Under the pieces are notes generated by a model. The model did no database searches. It was not told where the DNA came from and saw nothing but the letters and a program-made list of their open reading frames with translations. Positions 8,605 to 17,021 of a DNA stretch of 64,000 nucleotides are shown here, piece after piece (the first letter of the stretch is position 1; every line of letters starts with the position of its first letter). The translations under genes and the position numbers were made by a program. Origin of the DNA: DATBGO01 sp963840095 (lineage in GTDB: Bacteria > Actinomycetota > Actinomycetes > Streptosporangiales > Streptosporangiaceae); assembly GCA_963840095.1 (NCBI GenBank), contig CAWIXN010000007.1, positions 1 through 64,000 of the forward strand, read 5' to 3'.

Positions 8605-9819
8605 GTGACGACCAGAGAGCGGAGCGGCGAGGCGGCCAGGCCGGCGCCCAGCCAGCCGAGCGGCTGGCACGTCCGCCATGCGACCATCCAGCGCCTTGAG
8701 CGGTCGATGGGCGCGCTGGGCACCGCCGCGATGACCTCGATGGATCTCAGGCTGCCGTGGTTTCGTGAACTATCCGCCGAGAACAGGTCATGGCTCGGCC
8801 TGGTCGCCCAGGCTGGCGTCGCCGCCTTCGTCGACTGGATCAAGCACCCGGAACGGGGGCGGCCGGCGGTGGCCGGCGAGGTATTCGGGACCGCGCCCCG
8901 CGAGCTGGCCAGGGCAGTCAGCCTGCAGCAAGCGGTCGAGATGGTGCGCGTCATCATCGACGTGGTGGAGACGCAGGTCGACAAGCTGGCGGCACCGGGC
9001 GGCGAGGCGGAGCTGCGCGAGGCGGTACTCCGGTACACCAGGGAGATCGCCTTCGGCGCCGCTCAGGTCTACGCGCGGACCGCTGAGGCACGCGGCGCGT
9101 GGGACGCCCGCCTGGAGGCTCTCGTCGTCGATTCGCTGGTCCGTGGGGAGGTGGACGAGGGCCTGCAGTCCTGGGCGTCGGCGCTGAACTGGTCGTCCGC
9201 CCCGGTCGCCGTGATGGCCGGCATCGCCGACGGCAGCGAGCCGGAAGGCCTCATCGACGAGCTACGGATCATCGCCCGCCGATCGAGGCTCGACCTGCTC
9301 GCGGGAGTCCACGGGCACCGGCTGGTCGTGGTGCTCGGCGGCGCCTCCGATCCGGTCAAGGCCGCCAGCCTGTTCGCCGGGCGCTTCGGCCCGGGCCCGG
9401 TGGTCGTGGGGCCGACCGTCGATGACCTGCAGTCAGCCGCCCTGTCGGCGAGCGCGGCGCTGGCCGGACTGCGCGCCGCGGGCGCGTGGCCGGACGCGCC
9501 CCGGCCGGTGTCCGCGGCGGACCTGCTCCCCGAGCGCGCCCTGGACGGCGACGAGTCGGCTCGCGCCGAGCTGATCGCGCAGGTATACGAGCCGATGCTG
9601 AGCGGCGGCTCGGCCCTGCTCGACACGGTCATGACCTATCTCGAGCAGGGCAGCTCGCTGGAGGCGACCGCGCGCCTGCTGTTCGTTCATCCGAACACGG
9701 TCCGCTACCGGCTGCGCCGGGTCAGTGAGCTGACCGGGCTTGTCCCGAGCGCCGGCCGGGACGGGTTCTCGCTCTGGACAGCCACAGTGCTGGGCCGTCT
9801 CGCGCACAAGGTAACATAG
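8605..9819 (+). CDS. fasR: FasR-like PucR-family activator of fatty-acid synthesis
   Basis: A 404-residue regulator with the C-terminal PucR/CdaR helix-turn-helix (DTVMTYLEQGSSLEATARLLFVHPNTVRYRLRRVSELTG, about residues 345-385) and a GGDEF-like middle region. In Streptomyces coelicolor the homologue FasR directly precedes and activates fabD-fabH-acpP-fabF. The same order is kept here, so the assignment rests on both family and context. The start is a GTG at 8605. Ribosome-binding potential is weak and lies within an 18-bp repeat array. The stop codon is immediately followed by a candidate FasR box. N-terminal starts further downstream (for example at MGALGTAAM) cannot be excluded. Confidence 0.88.
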   Translation: MTTRERSGEAARPAPSQPSGWHVRHATIQRLERSMGALGTAAMTSMDLRLPWFRELSAENRSWLGLVAQAGVAAFVDWIKHPERGRPAVAGEVFGTAPRELARAVSLQQAVEMVRVIIDVVETQVDKLAAPGGEAELREAVLRYTREIAFGAAQVYARTAEARGAWDARLEALVVDSLVRGEVDEGLQSWASALNWSSAPVAVMAGIADGSEPEGLIDELRIIARRSRLDLLAGVHGHRLVVVLGGASDPVKAASLFAGRFGPGPVVVGPTVDDLQSAALSASAALAGLRAAGAWPDAPRPVSAADLLPERALDGDESARAELIAQVYEPMLSGGSALLDTVMTYLEQGSSLEATARLLFVHPNTVRYRLRRVSELTGLVPSAGRDGFSLWTATVLGRLAHKVT

Positions 9820-9831
9820 CTTGTAGAGTTC
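9820..9831 (+). promoter_or_regulatory. Candidate FasR box upstream of fabD
   Basis: CTTGTAGAGTTC begins immediately after the fasR stop codon and overlaps the inverted repeat TGTAG-AGTTC-CTACA. A related half site, GAGTTCTACA, lies at 9881-9890 next to the fabD start. It shares CTTGT-N2-AGTTC with the element upstream of fasR. Confidence 0.45.
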
Positions 9832-9890
9832 CTACAGGATTCTGTGTCCGAAATTCGTAGTCTTCGATAGCCGTATAGCGGAGTTCTACA

Positions 9891-11108
9891 GTGCATCCTT
9901 GGAGGATGCTCCTCATCGCGGCGCCTGGTCAGGGCGCTCAGGCCCCCGGCTTCCTGGCTCCGTGGCTGGAGCTGCCCGGATTCGCCGACCGCCTCGCCTC
10001 CTGGTCCGAGCTGGCTGGCTGTGATCTGATCGCCTGCGGGACCACTGCCGACGCGGACGAGATCAGGGATACCGCGATCGCGCAGCCCCTGCTCGTCGCG
10101 GCCGCGATCGCGGCGGCCGAGCTCCTGGTGGGCGGCCTCGACGCGGCCGGCCAGCTGACCGGAGCAGTGGCCGGGCACAGCGTCGGCGAGCTCAGCGCCG
10201 GGGCTATCGCGGGAGCGCTGACCCCCGAGGACGCGATGCGCCTGGTCAGGGTGCGCGGACAGGCGATGGCCAAGGCGGCCGCAGCCGAGCCGACCGGGAT
10301 GACAGCGGTGCTCGGCGGCGACGAGGCCACCGTGCTGGCAGCCATCGAGGCCAGCGGGCTTACCCCCGCCAACGTCAACGGCTCCGGGCAGATCGTCGCG
10401 GCCGGCGCGGTCGCCCAGCTCGAGGCGTTCGCCGCTGACCCGCCCGCCGGAGCCAGGCTCCGGGCCCTCCCGGTGGCAGGCGCGTTCCACACGCACTACA
10501 TGACGCCCGCCGTAGAGGCGCTGCGCAGCGCCGCGGCCTCGGTCACTGTCAGCGACCCGGCGCTGCCACTGCTGTCCAACGCTGACGGCAGCGTGGTGCG
10601 CAGCGGCACCGACTGGCTCCAGCGGATCATCGCGCAGGTGAGCATGCCGGTCCGGTGGGACAAGTGCATGCAGCAGATGAGCCGCCTCCGGGTCACCGCG
10701 CTGATCGAGCTTCCGCCGGCGGGTACGCTGACCGGGCTAGCCAGGCGGGGCCTGCCCGGAGTCCAGCTGATCGCGCTGAAGGCTCCGGACGGGCTGGACA
10801 AGGCTCGCGCGCTGATCGCGGAGCACTCACACTCCGATGGTCACATCGATAGTCACGCGCCGGAGTGGCGACTGCTGGTCGCGCCGGCGGCCGGGGTGTT
10901 CCGGGCCGACCAGGAGCGCTCCGCGGTCACCACGCAGGGTGCCGCGGTCGGCAGCGACAGCGCGATCGGCCAGGTGGAAACCCGCGGCCGTGCTCACCCG
11001 GTGGTGCCCGCGTTCCCGGCAACGATCATCGAGTGGCTGGTCGAGGACGGCGACCCGGTCAGCGCCGGTCAGCCGCTGGTCCGGCTCCAGCCGGAAGGCA
11101 GTGAGTGA
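9891..11108 (+). CDS. fabD: Malonyl-CoA:ACP transacylase with C-terminal biotinyl-like domain
   Basis: FabD transfers malonyl from CoA to ACP, supplying extender units for type II fatty-acid synthesis. The nucleophile is S97 in GHSVGE, the catalytic His lies near residue 201 (GAFHTHYM), and the N-terminal APGQGAQ motif is intact. The protein has 402-405 residues against about 310 for the family. The extra C-terminal part (about residue 326 on) reads as a barrel-sandwich hybrid domain (VAPAAGVFR ... IGQVETRGR ... WLVEDGDPVSAGQPLVRL). The usual EAMKM position is ETRGR, so no lysine is available for biotin or lipoate. The GTG at 9891 has GGAG seven bases upstream; the ATG at 9906 is the alternative. 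Confidence 0.94.
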   Translation: MHPWRMLLIAAPGQGAQAPGFLAPWLELPGFADRLASWSELAGCDLIACGTTADADEIRDTAIAQPLLVAAAIAAAELLVGGLDAAGQLTGAVAGHSVGELSAGAIAGALTPEDAMRLVRVRGQAMAKAAAAEPTGMTAVLGGDEATVLAAIEASGLTPANVNGSGQIVAAGAVAQLEAFAADPPAGARLRALPVAGAFHTHYMTPAVEALRSAAASVTVSDPALPLLSNADGSVVRSGTDWLQRIIAQVSMPVRWDKCMQQMSRLRVTALIELPPAGTLTGLARRGLPGVQLIALKAPDGLDKARALIAEHSHSDGHIDSHAPEWRLLVAPAAGVFRADQERSAVTTQGAAVGSDSAIGQVETRGRAHPVVPAFPATIIEWLVEDGDPVSAGQPLVRLQPEGSE

Positions 11109-11163
11109 CAGCGGGAATCCGCCGCTCTATCCCTATTCAGCCAGCATCGAAAGGCAGCAGAGT

Positions 11164-12132
11164 ATGCGACTCACCGAAGGCGCAGCGGGCGCGAGGATCC
11201 TGGCCTTCGGCGGCTATCAGCCCGCCAACGTCGTGACCAATGACGACCTGGCCGCCGCGGTGGAGACCAGCGACGAGTGGATCCGGAGCCGGGTGGGCAT
11301 CGCCAGCCGCAGGATCGCCGCACCGGATGAGACGGTGGCCGACATGGCCACCCAGGCCGGCGGGAAGGCACTGGCGGCCAGCGGGCTGGCCCCGTCCGAC
11401 ATTGATCTGGTTATCGTCGCCACCTGCACGCCCGAGGTCCAGATACCGAACACGGCGGCCACGGTGGCGCTCCGGCTCGGCATCGGCGCACCCGGCGCCT
11501 ACGACCTGAATGCGGCCTGCGCCGGTTTCTGCTACGCGCTGGCCAACGCCAACGACGCCATCCGCACCGGCACCGCCCGCAACGTGCTGGTGATCGGCGC
11601 TGAGAAACTATCCCACTGGGTGGACTGGACCGACCGCTCCACTTGCATCATCTTCGCCGACGGCGCGGGCGCGGCGGTGGTCAGCCCGGTGGCCGATCCG
11701 GCCGACCTGCCGGGCATCGGCCCGGTGGTCTGGGGCAGCGCTGGGCACCTGGCAGACAAGATCTTCATTGCCGACCGTAACTCGTTCATCTTCCAGGAAG
11801 GCCAGGCGGTTTTCCGGTGGGCGACCACCGCGCTGCACCCGGTCGCGCTGGAGGCTTGCCGGGAAGCGGGCGTCGACCCGGCCGACCTGGCCGCGTTCGT
11901 CCCGCATCAGGCCAACCTGAGGATCGTCGAGGCGATCGCGCGCAAGCTCGGCGCGCCGCAGGCGATCGTGGCCGACGACATCGTCACCGCGGGCAACACC
12001 TCATCCGCTTCCATCCCGCTCGCGCTGTCCAGGATGGTGGAGCGCGGCGCCGTCAGCTCGGGTGACCACGTCCTGATTCTTGGTTTCGGCGCGGGCATCT
12101 GCTACGCCGGCCAGGTGATCACGGTACCCTGA
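11164..12132 (+). CDS. fabH: 3-oxoacyl-ACP synthase III (KAS III)
   Basis: FabH condenses an acyl-CoA primer with malonyl-ACP to start fatty-acid chains; actinobacterial enzymes typically also accept branched primers. The 322-residue protein has the complete Cys-His-Asn triad: C119 (NAACAGF), H248 (VPHQANLR) and N278 (AGNTSS). I chose the ATG at 11164, preceded by AAAGG, although the frame stays open upstream through the end of fabD. It follows fabD by 55 bases in the operon. Confidence 0.96.
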   Translation: MRLTEGAAGARILAFGGYQPANVVTNDDLAAAVETSDEWIRSRVGIASRRIAAPDETVADMATQAGGKALAASGLAPSDIDLVIVATCTPEVQIPNTAATVALRLGIGAPGAYDLNAACAGFCYALANANDAIRTGTARNVLVIGAEKLSHWVDWTDRSTCIIFADGAGAAVVSPVADPADLPGIGPVVWGSAGHLADKIFIADRNSFIFQEGQAVFRWATTALHPVALEACREAGVDPADLAAFVPHQANLRIVEAIARKLGAPQAIVADDIVTAGNTSSASIPLALSRMVERGAVSSGDHVLILGFGAGICYAGQVITVP

Positions 12133-12208
12133 CCGCGCCCCGGGCCACCCCGGGGCGCACCACGTAATACCAGCGAGAGAAGCGAAACAAGAAGGAGAGA
12201 GCGCATCC

Positions 12209-12463
12209 ATGTCCATGACGGAACAGGAAATCCTGGCAGGCCTCGGCGAGATCATCGATGAGGTCGCTGGCGTGCCGGCCGACGAGGTAACCCCGGACAA
12301 GACATTCGTCGACGACCTCGACATCGACTCGCTGTCGATGGTGGAGATCGCCGTGGCGGCCCAGGACAAGTTCGGCGTCGAGATCCCCGACGACCAGCTC
12401 AAGGACCTAAAGACCGTTCAGGACGTGATCGACTACGTCCGGCGCTCAGCGGTATCGGCCTGA
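12209..12463 (+). CDS. acpP: Acyl carrier protein
   Basis: An acidic 84-residue carrier protein that holds growing acyl chains on 4'-phosphopantetheine. The attachment serine is S41 in the motif DIDSLSMVE. AAGGAGAGAG lies upstream of the ATG at 12209; a second ATG two codons later is also possible. It sits between fabH and fabF, the standard actinobacterial order. Confidence 0.97.
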   Translation: MSMTEQEILAGLGEIIDEVAGVPADEVTPDKTFVDDLDIDSLSMVEIAVAAQDKFGVEIPDDQLKDLKTVQDVIDYVRRSAVSA

Positions 12464-12542
12464 CCGCGAGCGAGCCCAGCGAAGCCGCGCCGCCCAGGCC
12501 GTTCGGCCCGGCGCGCCACCCGACCCGAGGAGCAGCAGCACT

Positions 12543-13790
12543 GTGGGCACTGATTCGGCGAACGTCGTCGTCACCGGGCTCGGCGCGATCACGCCGGTCG
12601 GCGCCGATGTCACCTCAACCTGGGAGTCCCTTCTGGCCGGGCGCAGCGGCGTGCAGAAGCTGACCGACCCGTGGGCGAGCGAGCTGCCCGCGCGGATCGC
12701 CGCCTGGGCGGCGGCCGACCCGGCCGCGCTCATCGCCCGCGTGCAGGCACGCAAGCTCGACAGGTGCGAGCAGTTCGCGCTGGTCGCGGCGCGCGAGGCC
12801 TGGGCGGACGCTGGCACGCCGCAGGCGGATCCCGACCGGATCGGCGTGGTCGTCTCCAGCGGGATCGGCGGCGTGGCGTCCACCCTGTCCGCCTACGACA
12901 CGCTCAAGGAGAGAGGCTGGCAGCGGCTCTCGCCGTTCACCGTCCCGATGCTCATGCCGAACGGCTCGGCGGGCTGGATCGGGATCGAGCTCGGTGCCCG
13001 CGCCGGGGTGCACACGACGGTCAGCGCGTGTGCCTCAGGCGCCGAGGCGATCGGCTACGGCATGGAAATGATCTCCTCCGGGCGAGCCGACGTCGTCGTG
13101 GCCGGAGGCACTGAGGCCGCGATCCTGCCGCTGAACATCGCTGCCTTCGCGGCCATGCGGGCCCTGTCCACCAGGAATGACGAGCCCGAGCGGGCGTCGC
13201 GGCCGTTCGACAAGGCGCGGGACGGCTTCGTGCTCGGCGAGGGCGCGGGCATGGTGGTGCTGGAGTCGGCTGAGCACGCCGCCCGTCGCGGCGCCAGCGT
13301 GTACGCGGTCGCGGCGGGCGTCGGCTACTCCTCCGACGCGCACCACATCGCCCAGCCCGACCCGGAGGGAACCGGCGCCAAGCTCGCCCTCGGCCGGGTG
13401 CTCGCTGACGCCGGGCTGCGGGCCGAGCAGGTCGTGCACGTCAATGCGCACGCCACCTCGACCCCGGCCGGCGACGTGGTAGAGCTCCAGGCGATCGCGG
13501 CCGTGCTCGGCGAGGCGGCAGGCCGGGTCGTCGTGTCGGCCACCAAGTCGATGACCGGGCATCTGCTCGGCGGCGCAGGCGCGCTCGAGTCGGTGGCCGC
13601 GATCCTGGCGCTGCGCGACCGGGTAGCGCCGCCCACGATCAACCTTGAGGACCCCGATGACGACGCCGGGCTGCGGATCGCGACCGAGCCCGTGGAACTG
13701 CGCCCGCACGGCTCGGCGCCGATGGCCGTGCTGAACAACTCATTCGGATTCGGCGGCCACAACGTGGCGCTCGCCTTCACGGCCGCCTGA
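12543..13790 (+). CDS. fabF: 3-oxoacyl-ACP synthase II (KAS II)
   Basis: FabF performs the decarboxylative condensation of acyl-ACP with malonyl-ACP in each elongation cycle. The 415-residue protein contains the Cys-His-His triad of the family: C163 (VSACASGAEAIGYG), the first His in VNAHATSTPAGD and the second in KSMTGHLLGGAGA. The GTG at 12543 has GAGGAG about ten bases upstream. It is 79 bases after acpP and 33 bases before the carboxyltransferase gene, so co-transcription is very likely. Confidence 0.96.
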   Translation: MGTDSANVVVTGLGAITPVGADVTSTWESLLAGRSGVQKLTDPWASELPARIAAWAAADPAALIARVQARKLDRCEQFALVAAREAWADAGTPQADPDRIGVVVSSGIGGVASTLSAYDTLKERGWQRLSPFTVPMLMPNGSAGWIGIELGARAGVHTTVSACASGAEAIGYGMEMISSGRADVVVAGGTEAAILPLNIAAFAAMRALSTRNDEPERASRPFDKARDGFVLGEGAGMVVLESAEHAARRGASVYAVAAGVGYSSDAHHIAQPDPEGTGAKLALGRVLADAGLRAEQVVHVNAHATSTPAGDVVELQAIAAVLGEAAGRVVVSATKSMTGHLLGGAGALESVAAILALRDRVAPPTINLEDPDDDAGLRIATEPVELRPHGSAPMAVLNNSFGFGGHNVALAFTAA

Positions 13791-13823
13791 CCCGACCTTG
13801 CGCCCGACCCCGAGGAGACTGAC

Positions 13824-15374
13824 GTGACCATCCTGGGCAACCGGCTTCCCGTTACCCCGGGCCCGATCGCGGACGCCCCCCCGCCGTTCGCCGCCAACGG
13901 GGCCAAGCCTCACGCGCCGACGGCGCCATCGCCAGCTGCAGCCGCTGCAGCCGCTGGGGCCGCTGGGGCCACTGCGGCCGGGCCTGCCGCCGACCCGGGC
14001 AGCCGTGATCCGCGAGCCAGGCTCGGGGCGCTGTTCGACCCCGGCACGCTTGAGCTGCTCATCCAGCCGGACACCAGCGGTGTCATGGCCGGGACCGGCT
14101 GCATAGACGGCATGCCGGCCGTCGCGTTCGCCAGCGACCCGCGGGTCCAGGGCGGTGCGATGGGCAGCGCCGGGTGCGCGGCCATCGTCACCGCCTACGA
14201 TCATGCGCTGTCCCACGGCCTGCCCGTGATCGGGCTGTGGCACTCGGGCGGCGCACGGCTGCGCGAGGGCGTGGAGAGCCTGCACGCCGTGGGCAGCGTC
14301 TTCGCGGCGATGACCCGGGCATCCGGGATCGTGCCGCAGATCTCGGTGGTGCTCGGCGCGGCCGCCGGGGGCGCTGCCTACGGCCCGGCCCTCACCGATC
14401 TGGTGATCCTGTCCGACCGCGGGCGGATCTTCGTCACGGGCCCGGACGTGGTCCGCAGCGTGACCGGCGAGGATGTCGACATGGAACGGCTCGGCGGCCC
14501 GGAACCACACAGCCGCAGGTCCGGGGTCGTGCATCTGGTCACGGAGTCTGACGGAGAGGCGATCAGCAAGGCCAGGCAGCTCGCTGTCCTGCTGGGCAGG
14601 CAGGGGCCTGACGACACGGCGCTGGAGTCCCGCCAGGACGCCGATCTCGCCGCCCTGCTGCCAGAGTCGCCGCGGCGGGCCTACGACGTGCACCCGCTGA
14701 TCACCGGGCTGCTGGACGAGCCGGGTATCGAGCTGCATCCGCGCTGGGCGCCGAACGTGGTCACTACGCTGGGCCGGCTGGACGGCCGCACGGTCGGGGT
14801 GATCGCCAACAACCCGCTCCGGCTCGGCGGCTGCCTCGATGCCACCTCCGCGGAGAAGGCCGCCCGGTTCGTCAGGATGTGCGACGCCTTCGGGGTGCCG
14901 CTGGTCGTGCTCGTGGACGTGCCCGGCTACCTGCCCGGCGTCGGCCAGGAATGGGACGGCGTGGTCCGGCGGGGCGCCAAGCTGCTGCACGCGTTCGCGG
15001 AGGCGACCGTGCCGCGGGTCACGCTGGTCACCCGCAAGGCCTACGGCGGCGCCTACATCGCGATGAACTCGCGCGCGCTCGGCGCGACCCGGGTACTCGG
15101 CTGGCCGGGTGCCGAGATCGCCGTGATGGGCCCGGTGGCTGCCGTGCGGATCCTGCACCGCAGGGCCCTGGCCGACGTCCCGGCCGAACGCAGGCACGAG
15201 GCTGAGGCCGAGCTCGCCGCCGAGCATGAGCGCGAGGCAGGCGGCCTGTCGCGCGCGATGGAGCTGGGTGTGGTCGACGAGATCGTCGAGCCGGCCAAGA
15301 CCCGCGAGGTCATCTCGCGGGCCATCGCGGACGCGCCAGCCCGCCGGGGCCAGCATGGCAACATCCCCCTCTGA
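13824..15374 (+). CDS. accD: Acyl-CoA carboxylase carboxyltransferase subunit
   Basis: A 516-residue beta subunit that moves CO2 from carboxybiotin to an acyl-CoA, most likely making malonyl-CoA for the adjacent fab genes. Its position next to fabF parallels mycobacterial accD6. Both crotonase-like halves are present: the N half with LWHSGGARLREG and the GAAAGGAAYGPALTDL oxyanion region, and the C half with DVPGYLPGVGQEWDG and KAYGGAYIAMNS. Residues about 15-65 are an Ala/Pro-rich linker. No biotin domain is present, so a separate alpha chain must act in trans. The GTG at 13824 has GAGGAGA upstream. The substrate range (acetyl versus propionyl) cannot be read from sequence. Confidence 0.9.
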   Translation: MTILGNRLPVTPGPIADAPPPFAANGAKPHAPTAPSPAAAAAAAGAAGATAAGPAADPGSRDPRARLGALFDPGTLELLIQPDTSGVMAGTGCIDGMPAVAFASDPRVQGGAMGSAGCAAIVTAYDHALSHGLPVIGLWHSGGARLREGVESLHAVGSVFAAMTRASGIVPQISVVLGAAAGGAAYGPALTDLVILSDRGRIFVTGPDVVRSVTGEDVDMERLGGPEPHSRRSGVVHLVTESDGEAISKARQLAVLLGRQGPDDTALESRQDADLAALLPESPRRAYDVHPLITGLLDEPGIELHPRWAPNVVTTLGRLDGRTVGVIANNPLRLGGCLDATSAEKAARFVRMCDAFGVPLVVLVDVPGYLPGVGQEWDGVVRRGAKLLHAFAEATVPRVTLVTRKAYGGAYIAMNSRALGATRVLGWPGAEIAVMGPVAAVRILHRRALADVPAERRHEAEAELAAEHEREAGGLSRAMELGVVDEIVEPAKTREVISRAIADAPARRGQHGNIPL

Positions 15375-15398
15375 CCAAGGCGGACGGCGGCGGCCGGG

Positions 15399-16226
15399 TC
15401 AGGACCGGAAGGCTTGCCGGGCCGCCGCCGCGCCCCGCCCGGCCCGCTCCAGGTACCCGTAGCTGCCCGTGTCCCGCAGCTCGCGGGCCGCCTGAGCGGC
15501 CGCGTCCAGGGCGGCGAAAGCAAACGCCCCGCCCACCGAGATCCGGCGCACGCCGATCTCCGCCAACTCGGCGACCGGCGGTGCTCCTGGCCACGCCAGC
15601 ACGCTGACCGGCCGGTCCACGGCCGCCACGAGCTGCCGCAGCTCATCGGCCCGGATCAGGCCCGGAGCGAACAGCACGTCCGCGCCCGCCTCCTGATAGC
15701 CCTGCAGCCTGGCGATGGTGTCGGCAAGATCGGGCCGACCATGCAGGTAATTCTCCGACCGGGCCGTCAGCACCAGCCGTACGGGTCCGCCGTGGGCGAC
15801 CTCGGCGGCCGCCGCCACCCGCTCAGCGGCCAGCGCCCGGTCATAGATCGGGGCGTCAGCACTCCCGGTGAAATCCTCGACCGAACAGCCCGCCAGGCCG
15901 GTGCCCAGCGCGAGCGCGATGGTCTGCGCCACGCCGCCGGGATCGTCGGCGAAGCAGTTCTCCAGGTCGGCCGAGACCGGCAGGTCGGTCGCCCCGGCGA
16001 GCAACGCGGCGTGGCCGATCGCCTCGTCACGGGTGACCGACCCGTCGAGCTGCCCGAGCGTGGCCGCGAAGCCGCTGCTCGTGGTGGCGAGGGCGGCGAA
16101 CCCGAGCGAGGCGAAGAGCCTGGCCGAGCCGCGGTCCCACGCGTTAGGCATGAGCAGCGGTGAGCTGCGATGGTGCAGGGCGAGAAACCGGGCTGCCTTG
16201 TCAGTCTGGTCAGTCTGGCCGGGCAT
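15399..16226 (-). CDS. Isocitrate lyase/PEP mutase family protein
   Basis: A 275-residue single-domain TIM barrel of the PEP mutase/isocitrate lyase superfamily, with LLMPNAWDRGSARLFASLGFAALATTSSG at the N-terminus, DLPVSADLENCF around the metal site and GCSVEDFTG in the middle. The exact reaction is unknown; members cleave or rearrange C–C or C–P bonds of small 2-oxo acids. TAGATT lies exactly six bases before the ATG at 16226, suggesting a leaderless transcript of its own. Its first 460 bases are overlapped in another frame by the upstream PNPOx-like open frame. It is convergent with accD, with only 24 bases between stop codons. Confidence 0.88.
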   Translation of the reverse strand: MPGQTDQTDKAARFLALHHRSSPLLMPNAWDRGSARLFASLGFAALATTSSGFAATLGQLDGSVTRDEAIGHAALLAGATDLPVSADLENCFADDPGGVAQTIALALGTGLAGCSVEDFTGSADAPIYDRALAAERVAAAAEVAHGGPVRLVLTARSENYLHGRPDLADTIARLQGYQEAGADVLFAPGLIRADELRQLVAAVDRPVSVLAWPGAPPVAELAEIGVRRISVGGAFAFAALDAAAQAARELRDTGSYGYLERAGRGAAAARQAFRS

Positions 16227-16939
16227 GACGCGAATCTACTGGAGCATCCGGACAGTATGCGCAGGCCGGCCCGATCCCGGATGTGCGCGGGAACCGCAAT
16301 GTCAGCGGGCAGCGCGGGATCGGCCACCGGCTCCTGCCAGAACGATGCCAGCGGCAGCTCGCCTGCCCACCGGCCGAGCGCGCTGTCCGGGCTGCCCGCG
16401 TCGTCCGGCGGCCCGCTGCGGATCTTGACGGATGCCTCGTCCAGCGCCATCGCGAGCAGGGTGGTCGCGGCCAGCTCCTTACGGCTCGGTCGCCGGGCGT
16501 AATCCCATTGCCCGGGCGCCAGATGGTCCGACAACGCGCGCAGGCCCGCGATCTTCTGGTCAGGATCGGTGACCGGCCGCGGTACCGCGTAGATCATCGC
16601 GCTGCGGTAGTTCACCGCGTGCTCGAACACCGACCTGGCCAGCACCAGGCCGTCGAGGACCGTGACGGTCAGGCAGGCCGTCCCGCCCCCGGCGGTCAGG
16701 CTGCGGCTGGCGACCGAGCCGTGCACGTAGACCTGCGCATCGTCGAACCCGTACCCGGTCGGCACCACCATGGGCGCGCCATCGACGATGACGCCCAGAT
16801 GCCCGACCAGCCCGGCGCGCAGCACGGCGAACAGCTCAGACCGGTCGCTGCGGCCCTGCTCGCGCAGCCGCCGGTGCCGGGTGCGCGGTGTGGCCGACAG
16901 CACCTTCGGCGCGGACTCAGCTGGCAGATTCGTCATCAA
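15767..16939 (-). CDS. PNPOx-like flavin/heme-binding family protein, overlong frame
   Basis: The first roughly 235 residues (16939 down to about 16236) match the pyridoxamine-5'-phosphate-oxidase-like split barrel: LFAVLRAGLVGHLGVIVDGAPMVVPTGYGFDDAQVYVHGSVASRSL, then VFEHAVNYRSAMIYAVPRPV and HLAPGQWDYARRPSRKELAATTLLAMALDEASVKIRSG. Such proteins bind FMN, F420 or heme; the activity here is unknown. The open frame then continues another 155 codons over the PEP-mutase gene in a different frame, as Ser/Pro/Arg-rich sequence typical of a shadow. In the neighbouring frame a TAG occurs at about 16236, where homologues would end. A single-base frameshift near the true C-terminus is the likely explanation. 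Confidence 0.6.
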   Translation of the reverse strand: MMTNLPAESAPKVLSATPRTRHRRLREQGRSDRSELFAVLRAGLVGHLGVIVDGAPMVVPTGYGFDDAQVYVHGSVASRSLTAGGGTACLTVTVLDGLVLARSVFEHAVNYRSAMIYAVPRPVTDPDQKIAGLRALSDHLAPGQWDYARRPSRKELAATTLLAMALDEASVKIRSGPPDDAGSPDSALGRWAGELPLASFWQEPVADPALPADIAVPAHIRDRAGLRILSGCSSRFASCPARLTRLTRQPGFSPCTIAAHRCSCLTRGTAARPGSSPRSGSPPSPPRAAASRPRSGSSTGRSPVTRRSATPRCSPGRPTCRSRPTWRTASPTIPAAWRRPSRSRWAPAWRAVRSRISPGVLTPRSMTGRWPLSGWRRPPRSPTADPYGWC

Positions 16940-17021
16940 ATAAGGTCCCGTGCAACGGAATCAGTCGTCGGACGCATTGTACGCAACCGATTTAAGCAGC
17001 TTGTTAACGCGCTCGCGGGTG

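Noticed and set aside
13740..15356. 538-residue minus-strand frame across accD
   Set aside because: Antisense shadow of the carboxyltransferase; Arg/Gly/His-rich without motifs.
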